A stretch of 32,324 bases of DNA from Pseudomonadota bacterium (GTDB lineage: Bacteria > Myxococcota_A > UBA796 > GCA-2862545), in assembly GCA_947490265.1 (NCBI GenBank), contig CANLGQ010000011.1, positions 1 through 32,324 of the forward strand. The letters run 5' to 3'. A model generated the notes under the pieces. The model saw nothing but the letters and a program-made list of their open reading frames with translations. It did no database searches and was not told the origin of the DNA. Of this stretch, positions 26,356 to 32,324 are shown one piece after another; positions within the stretch are counted from its first letter, which is position 1, and the number at the start of each line of letters is the position of its first letter. A program made the translations under genes and the position numbers.

Positions 26356-27741
26356 CTACCAGCGCAACCGCGCGGCCGCCAGCAGCAGATCCGCCCGTCC
26401 GCCCCCGAGGTTGTCCGAGAGGAACGCGTGCCCACCCTGGACGAGGCCCTGGGGACGGGGCTTGTTGTCGTCGCCGACCGGCCGACCGATCCCCATCGCC
26501 CAGTCGACCTCGCTCCCGAGCGCGTACCCGTCTGTCGCGACGCCGCCGGGGCCCGCGGCCACGCCCCCGTTCCGGAAGCTCGCGAAGGCCTGCCCGACGG
26601 GAGCCGTCGACCAGCCCACCACCGCCCCGACGCGCAGGTCGAGCCATTCCCGGGGGCGGACCGTGAAGGCCGGCTGCAGGTAGCTCGCGCCCACCACCGC
26701 GCCCTCGTGGGTCAGCGCGTCGTAGCCGTCGGGGGGCGCCGCGCTGTTGGCCGGGTCGAGGAGCTGGGCCTGGGCCCCGGCCTCGATCGCGGCGAGCACC
26801 TCGTCGAACAGCACCATCCCCGCGTCATAGTCGGGGTCGAACCCGAAGGCGTGACTGGCGTCGTCATCCGGGGCGCCGTCCCCCGATGCCCACCCGCCGC
26901 GCAGGTGCGCGGTCCACGAGGCGGTTTCGAGCGCGGTTTGCACCGCAGCGCCGCCCGCGAGCACGCCCAGCCCCGTCCGGCTGTTGTAGCTCGACGCCTT
27001 GTCGGTGTGGCCGGTGATCAGCGCCCCCTCGGCCGCCAGGCGCACGATCCACCCGTCGCGGGGCCCCAGCGCGACGTCGCCGAACGCGTCGATCACGCCG
27101 ACCCGGGTGAACCGCTCGACGTCGGCCTCGCGTTGATCGCGGTACACCAGGTAGGTTCCGAGCTTTTTGCCCGTCTTGTCGGCGTAGAGCACCGACGCGA
27201 TCCCCTGCAGCGCCCGTTCGCCGTTGGCCAGGCGTGCCACCTCGTCGGCCACCACGAGATCGCCGGCCACCGAGGTGTACAGGTTCTCGACCGGCGCTGT
27301 GGTGAAGCGCGCCCGGACCACGCGGTCGCCAAAATCGGTGCGCCCGAACAGCGGATCGCCGGCTCCGTCGTTCGCGAGCATGCCGAGGCCCCAGCGCGAG
27401 GGGACGAGCCCGCCCTCCGCTTCGAACGCCCCGGTGCGCCACCGCACCGACGCCCGCCGGGGCACCAGTCCGGCGAGGGTGAGCGCGTCGAGGCGGTCGC
27501 GACCGCGGGTGTCGGTGGTCTGCCCGAAGGCCCAGGTGTCGCCCAGGATCTGCCCGGTCACTTGGTCCAGCTCGCCCTGCAGCGTCACCGTCTCCCAGGC
27601 CACGCTCGCGGCCAGCCGAATTCGGGTGTCGAGCACCGGCCCCTGGTCCGGCGTCGTGCCAACGGCATCGACGACCGGGTTCGGCGGCAGGGCGCCGATG
27701 GCGCGCACCTCGCCGTCGGTCGCGAAGTCCGGCGCGCTCAC
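26356..27741 (-). CDS. Putative outer-membrane beta-barrel protein lacking a signal peptide
   Basis: 461 residues dominated by amphipathic beta-strands (TRIRLAASVAWETVTLQGEL, RASVRWRTGAFEAEGGLVP, DRVVRARFTTAPVENLYTSV, DGWIVRLAAEGALITGH), alternating with turns, and ending in an aromatic residue (LLLAAARLRW), the usual BAM recognition signature. Start GTG 27741 overlaps the stop of the lipase gene (GTGA, 27738-27741). The N-terminus MSAPDFATDGEVRAIG has no signal peptide, and neither does the short in-frame extension to 27789. Either the leader was lost, or this region was once continuous with another protein. A transport or porin role is an inference. Confidence 0.65.
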   Translation of the reverse strand: MSAPDFATDGEVRAIGALPPNPVVDAVGTTPDQGPVLDTRIRLAASVAWETVTLQGELDQVTGQILGDTWAFGQTTDTRGRDRLDALTLAGLVPRRASVRWRTGAFEAEGGLVPSRWGLGMLANDGAGDPLFGRTDFGDRVVRARFTTAPVENLYTSVAGDLVVADEVARLANGERALQGIASVLYADKTGKKLGTYLVYRDQREADVERFTRVGVIDAFGDVALGPRDGWIVRLAAEGALITGHTDKASSYNSRTGLGVLAGGAAVQTALETASWTAHLRGGWASGDGAPDDDASHAFGFDPDYDAGMVLFDEVLAAIEAGAQAQLLDPANSAAPPDGYDALTHEGAVVGASYLQPAFTVRPREWLDLRVGAVVGWSTAPVGQAFASFRNGGVAAGPGGVATDGYALGSEVDWAMGIGRPVGDDNKPRPQGLVQGGHAFLSDNLGGGRADLLLAAARLRW

Positions 27742-30700
27742 GGCACCTCCAGCGGGCGCAGGTCGGGACAGTCGGCCCGCTCCTGGCACGGGTCGTCGGA
27801 GACCACGGCGCCGCGGCTCGCGAAGAAGCGGGCGACCTGGTTGATCGCGAACGTGTTGATGTCGAACGGCAGCGCGGGATCGGGGAGCGCGAAGCCATGC
27901 GTCCCGGTGGTCTCGACGTAGGGGATCCGCAGCGCCGAGGCGCCGCTGGCGGTCTCCACGGTGCTGCGCAGCGGGGCGTCGGACGGCGCGCCGGTGCCGT
28001 CGGTGCCGTCGTCGAGGTCGTCGGCGTCGAACAGGGCGGGGTAGCCGTTCACGTCGGTGTAGGGACCATATTCCTCGAGGCCCTGCACCACTTTCCGGTC
28101 GATCAGCCAGGCGTCGACCGTCATCCCGTAGCGGGGGTCGACCTCGCGGTATTCGACGAGGCCGGCCGCGCGGGCGAGGGCGATCCCGCTGTTGATGCTC
28201 ACGATCGAATCGCCGGCGGTGGGCATCATCAGCACGTTTGCCGGTGCGGCGCCGTCGAGCGGGTCGAGAAACCAGTGGGGGGCATAGGAGATGGCGTCGC
28301 CGGGCTCGAGGGCCGCGGCGAGGACGCCGGCGAGCTTGCGCAGCTTCGGGCTTCCGCGGAGGTGGCCCCCGCCGTGGGCCGCGGCCACCAGCCGACTTCC
28401 GGCCGGGTAGGTGACCCCCTCGAAGGTCACGTCCGACTCCCAGCTATCGATGCGGGCGAGCTGTGCGCCCGCCGCGTCCGACACGGTCAGCACGAGTGGA
28501 TCGCCGAGGATCGCGTTGTCGGGCACCGAATAGACCGCTCCGAACGCTGGCCCGTCCTCGGGCATCCCCACCGCCTCGCGTTTCTCCGCCGCGTCCAGTG
28601 CATCTGCTGGGATCGCCAGGCGGAAGCGGCCGTCCTCCGGGATCATCCCGTCCCGCACTTCCCCGTTCCCGCCGTTGTCGATCCGAACCGTTCCGCCGGC
28701 CGGGAGGGTGTCCAGGGTGGCGACGTGCAGCTCGACCATGTCGGTCACCGAGTTCACGATCTGCACCACCTCGATCCCGCCGGTTTCGGTCGGATACCCC
28801 ACGAACATCGGGGTGAGCATCCGTCCGGCGAGCGCCTCCACCGCGCCCCCGATCTCGGTTCGGATCCCGATGTCGAGCGTTCCTCCCCCCGGCACGATCG
28901 GCGCGAAGGCGGTGATCTCCGGCATGACCCCGGCGGCCACCCCGGCGTTGATCCCGCCGAGCGACCCGCCCGCCAGGAAGGTCTCCGAGCCCGGGCCGCC
29001 GAGGTCGGGCACCCCGTCGTCGTCCCAGTCGCACGAGAGGCGCGTCTCGTCGGTCGGCACCGGGCCGGTCTCGGTCTCCGAGACCAAGGTCATTCGCCCG
29101 ATTCCACAGAGGTCGGTCCCGCGGATCACCGCCATCCAGTCGACCGCGGATTGGCGCACCATGTCGCGGGTGTGGAACGGATCGGCCGACCACTGGTCGC
29201 CGCCCGAATCGCGCACCCCGTCGTTGTTCAGGTCGCGGTATCGGCTGTCCTTGAGGTGCGAGTAGAACGGGAGGAGATCCTGGGCTCCGAGCAGGGCTTC
29301 CACCAGCACCTCGTCGTCGGGCGACACCGTCGGCCCGTGACCGGGGAAGTCCATCGAGCACGCCGCCATCCCCACCCGGTTGAAGGCGTGGGCGAACCCG
29401 AACAGGTCGAAGCGCGACGACCCATAGCCGTGGCCGAACCAGGCGACCGGGTAGGGCTGGGCGAATCCGGCGCCCGGCGAGGGCAGGACGCAGGTGAACG
29501 GCACCCGCTGAGGTTCGGCGGAGAAGGCGCCGGTCAGCGGGTCGAGCTGCCACCACTCGTCGCTGTCATCCCGGCCGCCGTCGTCGCGGTCGGCGAGGAG
29601 GTACGGTGTCACAAACGCGCCGGCGACGATGTCGGAGCTGAACGTGCGGTAGCTGGCCTCGAGAAACGCGCCCGCGCTGGCGTCGAACAGCCCGAGATCG
29701 AGGAGGATCGCGATCACGTCGCTCATCGGGAGGCGGTACGGACTCGGCAGATCGGAGCGGGCATGGAGCTGGAGCGCCTCGGTGATCCCCGCGGGATAGT
29801 CGCGCTGTAACGCCGCGAACGGTCCCCGTCCGTCGAGCCCGTGGCGCAGGTCGACAAGGTCCTGGGTGACCCGACCGGTGGTGAAGACCCAGCCATAGGC
29901 GAGGTCGTCGAGCCCGAGCCCGAGCTGCGGGAGGGCGTCGAGCACCGGCTCGAGCGCCGCGGTCTGCCGGGTGTGGTTGATGTACGCCCACGGCGAGCGG
30001 ACCGGGAGGCCATCTTCCCCGATCAAGCGGTTGGTGAGCAGCACGGCGTAGCGGGTCTGCTCGCGCAGCGGCACGACCGGGCGGACGATCAGGGTGTTCG
30101 TCTCCCGCTCGTACCAGGTGAGCAGGTCGTCCCGGGGATCGCCGCCGAGCGGGTACACATTGGGGTGGTCGAGCACCCCGTCGTTGTCGGTGTCCTCGCC
30201 GGGATCGAGCACGCCGTCGCCGTCGGTGTCCTCCTCGCCCATCTCGAAGATCAGGCTCGGACTGTCGGCCCGCGGGTCGTTCGGGAAGTAGCGGTCGGTC
30301 TGGGTGACGTCGGCGGGAAACCGCCCGTGTCCGACGTCGAGCTCCACCGGCTGCAGGTAGCCGGGCGACGCCGGATCGACGTCGATGACGAGGAACGCGT
30401 CGTCGTCCCAGTGCTTGGGATCGAAAAAGTCATCGGGGTGGCGGAGCGCGATCTCGTCGAGGTCGAGCGGGGCGTCGAACGCGACGGTCAACGGGGAATA
30501 GATCCCGAACCCAACGAGCTCGTCCAGCTTGACCCTGGCTTCGGCCTCGGCCTGGGTGGTGGCGAGCTGGCTGATGTTCAGCCGCAGGCCCGTGACCGAG
30601 GTGGGATCGACCCGGGTGGCGAGATCGTTCGGGAACGGGAGCTCGGGGAGGGGCTCGGCCTCCCAGTCGACGACGATCACGGGCCCGTCTCCCGGAGGCG

Positions 30701-30764
30701 TGGGGCGTAGGCCCTCGGGACCGGAGGCGCAGCCGAGCAGCGCGAGGAGGGGGAGGGGACGCAT
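27738..30764 (-). CDS. Large alpha/beta-hydrolase lipoprotein, Pla-1/VolA-like extracellular lipase
   Basis: 1008 residues. ATG 30764 follows GGAGAG; the leader MRPLPLLALLGC has a lipobox (Cys12). The N-terminal part has LPFPNDLATRVDPTSVTGLR, the PFPND-type opening of Pla-1/VolA-family lipases. Calcium-type loops follow (EDTDGDGVLDPGEDTDNDG near 175-195), and then the hydrolase domain with an oxyanion-type FGHGYGSS, the nucleophile elbow AGGSLGGINAG (Ser about 598) and a probable catalytic His in ETTGTHGFALPD near the C-terminus. More DxDxDG loops (LNNDGVRDSGGD, DWDDDGVPDLGG) interrupt the domain. VolA-type enzymes are surface-exposed phospholipases that release fatty acids for uptake. The gene overlaps the barrel gene by 4 nt, suggesting a lipase-plus-channel pair. 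Confidence 0.75.
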   Translation of the reverse strand: MRPLPLLALLGCASGPEGLRPTPPGDGPVIVVDWEAEPLPELPFPNDLATRVDPTSVTGLRLNISQLATTQAEAEARVKLDELVGFGIYSPLTVAFDAPLDLDEIALRHPDDFFDPKHWDDDAFLVIDVDPASPGYLQPVELDVGHGRFPADVTQTDRYFPNDPRADSPSLIFEMGEEDTDGDGVLDPGEDTDNDGVLDHPNVYPLGGDPRDDLLTWYERETNTLIVRPVVPLREQTRYAVLLTNRLIGEDGLPVRSPWAYINHTRQTAALEPVLDALPQLGLGLDDLAYGWVFTTGRVTQDLVDLRHGLDGRGPFAALQRDYPAGITEALQLHARSDLPSPYRLPMSDVIAILLDLGLFDASAGAFLEASYRTFSSDIVAGAFVTPYLLADRDDGGRDDSDEWWQLDPLTGAFSAEPQRVPFTCVLPSPGAGFAQPYPVAWFGHGYGSSRFDLFGFAHAFNRVGMAACSMDFPGHGPTVSPDDEVLVEALLGAQDLLPFYSHLKDSRYRDLNNDGVRDSGGDQWSADPFHTRDMVRQSAVDWMAVIRGTDLCGIGRMTLVSETETGPVPTDETRLSCDWDDDGVPDLGGPGSETFLAGGSLGGINAGVAAGVMPEITAFAPIVPGGGTLDIGIRTEIGGAVEALAGRMLTPMFVGYPTETGGIEVVQIVNSVTDMVELHVATLDTLPAGGTVRIDNGGNGEVRDGMIPEDGRFRLAIPADALDAAEKREAVGMPEDGPAFGAVYSVPDNAILGDPLVLTVSDAAGAQLARIDSWESDVTFEGVTYPAGSRLVAAAHGGGHLRGSPKLRKLAGVLAAALEPGDAISYAPHWFLDPLDGAAPANVLMMPTAGDSIVSINSGIALARAAGLVEYREVDPRYGMTVDAWLIDRKVVQGLEEYGPYTDVNGYPALFDADDLDDGTDGTGAPSDAPLRSTVETASGASALRIPYVETTGTHGFALPDPALPFDINTFAINQVARFFASRGAVVSDDPCQERADCPDLRPLEVP

Positions 30765-30795
30765 GGGGCTCTCCACGCAGCCGAGCTTAGCGGGT

Positions 30796-30812
30796 GGGCG
30801 CGCCGGTTGCTT
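30796..30812 (+). promoter_or_regulatory. Weak sigma-54-like promoter of the LRR lipoprotein gene
   Basis: GGGCGCG, CCGG, TTGCTT keeps GG, TTGC and the exact spacing but has two mismatches in the -24 element. The predicted start near 30822 precedes the GGAGGG ribosome site and the GTG at 30847. No inverted repeat is found about 58 bp upstream, unlike the other three sites. Confidence 0.3.
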
Positions 30813-30846
30813 GCCCGGGGTGCGGTACCATGTCGCCGGAGGGACC

Positions 30847-31737
30847 GTGGGTCGACGCGTCCTGCTTGCCGTTGTCCTCACGGTCCTCGCGTGCGCCGGG
30901 AGCCCCATGAGCCGTGTGCAGTCGCTGATTGTCGAACGCCAGGGAGGGATCGAGCGCGGCACCCTCATGGTCGCGAGCGCGAAGCTCACCGACGCCGAGC
31001 TGGCCGAACTCCTGGCCGACCCGCGGGTCACCGCGCTGTCCGATCTCTCGCTGCACCACAACGCGCTGACGTCGGCGGGCATCCGAACGGCCATCGCGTC
31101 TCCGAAGCTGACGCGCCTCGCAAATCTCAACTTGTCCAACAACCCGATCGGTGACGAGGGGGTGCGGGCGCTCGCCGGATCGGAGGTCCTCGACCCCATC
31201 CTCACGCTCTCGCTGGCCGGGGTGGGCGCGACGGAGGCCGGGGCGCAGGCGTTGGCCGAGTCCGACCACAGCGCCGGGATCGCCCAGCTCGACCTCGGCT
31301 TTCAGCCCATCGGCCGCGCGGCCCCGCTGCTCGCGACGCCTCGGAAGGCGCTTCTGCTGCAAAAGGCAGGCATCGATAGCCAAACCGCAGTCGCGCTGTT
31401 GCAGACCGGGCAGGTCGCCACCCTGAAGCTCAAGGAGAACGCCATTCCGACCCTCGATGGCCTCACCTCCGTGTCCCCTGCGTTGACCGCGCTCGACCTC
31501 GGGAGCTGTGGCCTCACCGACCTGAGCGCGCTGGCCACCGCACCAGCGCCCGGCTTGCGAAGCTTGCACCTGGATTACAACCCCCTGGGTGACGAGGGGT
31601 TGGAGGTGTTGGCTCGGGCGACGTGGCTCCCCACGCTAGAGTTTCTGTCGGCGATGGGCGCGCAGGGCGGCCCCGCGGGGAGAGCGGCGCTCCGGAGTGC
31701 GTGGGGCGAGCGACCGGGGTTGACACTCGAGCGGTAG
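30847..31737 (+). CDS. Leucine-rich-repeat (RNI-type) lipoprotein
   Basis: 296 residues. GTG 30847 with GGAGGG just upstream gives a leader MGRRVLLAVVLTVLAC with lipobox at Cys16. RNI-like leucine-rich repeats follow: LSDLSLHHNALTSAGIRTAI, LANLNLSNNPIGDEGVRAL, LTLSLAGVGATEAGAQALAE, LTALDLGSCGLTDLSAL and LRSLHLDYNPLGDEGLEVLA, forming a curved protein-binding solenoid. It is probably a surface or periplasmic recognition protein; the ligand is unknown. It is divergent from the lipase gene. The open frame extends far upstream across the lipase start, which is antisense and not coding. Confidence 0.85.
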   Translation: MGRRVLLAVVLTVLACAGSPMSRVQSLIVERQGGIERGTLMVASAKLTDAELAELLADPRVTALSDLSLHHNALTSAGIRTAIASPKLTRLANLNLSNNPIGDEGVRALAGSEVLDPILTLSLAGVGATEAGAQALAESDHSAGIAQLDLGFQPIGRAAPLLATPRKALLLQKAGIDSQTAVALLQTGQVATLKLKENAIPTLDGLTSVSPALTALDLGSCGLTDLSALATAPAPGLRSLHLDYNPLGDEGLEVLARATWLPTLEFLSAMGAQGGPAGRAALRSAWGERPGLTLER

Positions 31738-31749
31738 GGGCGCCAAAAT
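31720..31749 (+). promoter_or_regulatory. Candidate sigma-70-type promoter of the last gene
   Basis: TTGACA (31720-31725) is a perfect -35 box, followed after 18 bp by CAAAAT (31744-31749, 4 of 6 to TATAAT). The predicted start near 31756 lies 29 nt before ATG 31785. The -35 box overlaps the end of the LRR gene. Confidence 0.45.
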
Positions 31750-31784
31750 AGAGCGGGGAGTTCCTCCTCCCCACGGGAGTTTCC

Positions 31785-32324
31785 ATGCCCGGTCTCCGTC
31801 GCGGTCCGTTGACCTCTGGTTCCGAAACGGGGGGACCGACGGTCGCTCCTGGTCCAACGTGCGATCCGGGGCTGGCCGGCGCGGGCGGAGGTGGGAACGC
31901 AGCCATGCTCGAGGCGATGACCTGGGAGGACAGCGGCAACCTCATCGGCAGCCCGCCGGTGCGCACCCGGCTCACCCCGCCGAACATCGGCATCGTGGAA
32001 GAGGAAGCCGTGTATGGCCAGCGCCGGGGCGCCGCAGAAGCCACGCTGGCGAGTCAGCAGGCGCGGGCCGACTCGATGCTCGACACCGACGGAAACGTGC
32101 TCGATCATCGCTATTGGTTCGCGCAGGTCTACAAGTTCGTGACCGAGGGCGAGCTGCAGGAGGCTGCCGCCGGAACGTTCTACTACCCCAGCTACGTGAT
32201 GCAGAGCGTCCGCTACTTCGACCAGATCTACGCGGACAACATTGATGCGGCCAACAACGGTGGGACGGTCGAGGAGCACTGGGCGGAGGCCTTCCAGGTC
32301 GCGGCGGACTCGGAAGGCCTGACC
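31785..32324 (+). CDS. Hypothetical protein, 3' end outside window
   Basis: An open frame of 180 codons runs off the right edge. ATG 31785 follows GGGAG at good spacing. The N-terminal 35 residues are Gly/Pro-rich and disordered-looking (GGPTVAPGPTCDPGLAGAGG), without a signal peptide. Then come helical segments rich in Ala, Gln and aromatics: YGQRRGAAEATLASQQARAD, DHRYWFAQVYKFVTEGELQE, FYYPSYVMQSVRYFDQIYAD. I do not recognise the family. Helical, disordered-start proteins without a leader are seen among secreted effectors, but nothing here proves that. Confidence 0.7.
   Translation, partial: MPGLRRGPLTSGSETGGPTVAPGPTCDPGLAGAGGGGNAAMLEAMTWEDSGNLIGSPPVRTRLTPPNIGIVEEEAVYGQRRGAAEATLASQQARADSMLDTDGNVLDHRYWFAQVYKFVTEGELQEAAAGTFYYPSYVMQSVRYFDQIYADNIDAANNGGTVEEHWAEAFQVAADSEGLT

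Overview
This window is GC-rich, strongly GC3-biased bacterial DNA with no rRNA, tRNA or CRISPR. Its content points to a Myxococcota-like (deltaproteobacterial) genome: Asp/Thr-linker lipoproteins, MopE-type metal-binding and FG-GAP repeat proteins, a DUF1592/DUF1552 pair, a soluble-type Ser/Thr kinase, a sigma-54 activator and many short-signal lipoproteins. The taxonomy is an inference from gene content only.

Layout. 1-1250 (-) is a partial helical protein of unknown function, divergent from a Tat-signal PLP class-V enzyme (1284-2522). A sigma-54 type promoter then precedes a Ser/Thr kinase (2651-3661). Convergent to it is a two-gene unit of a Cys-rich Csp copper-storage protein and a degenerate SDR (4724-3658, -), divergent from a secreted conserved protein (4904-5608). 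5655-9214 is a five-gene (+) operon whose genes overlap by 1-4 nt: MBOAT acyltransferase, a 34-residue microprotein ending in FxYxxF, a DltD-like SGNH protein, a methyltransferase and a VOC protein. This is a DltB/DltX/DltD-type envelope acylation module with an unknown acceptor.

9347-12800 is an accessory and decaying zone: an FG-GAP protein coupled to a small secreted protein, a truncated ORF, a tyrosine-recombinase fragment, a cluster of GC hairpins built on GCGAAGC cores, a frameshifted FG-GAP pseudogene and a C-terminal gene fragment.

12847-16831 (-) is an operon of a sulfate/thiosulfate-type binding lipoprotein, a GAF/AAA+/Fis sigma-54 activator and an arylsulfotransferase-family lipoprotein, preceded by a sigma-54-like promoter. 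Further along the (-) strand lie a MopE protein with an apparent frame break, a second arylsulfotransferase paralogue, DUF1552, DUF1592 and an FG-GAP/MopE lipoprotein. Then come DoxX, a beta-barrel-like protein without signal peptide and a very large Pla-1/VolA-like lipase lipoprotein, in one tight transcription unit. Divergent from it are an LRR lipoprotein and a 3'-partial unknown gene.

The most interesting points are the FxYxxF microprotein in the MBOAT operon, and three sigma-54-type promoters (kinase, Csp operon, sulfur operon) that each have an inverted repeat centred about 58-59 bp upstream of the -24 GG. Two of those inverted repeats are related in sequence.
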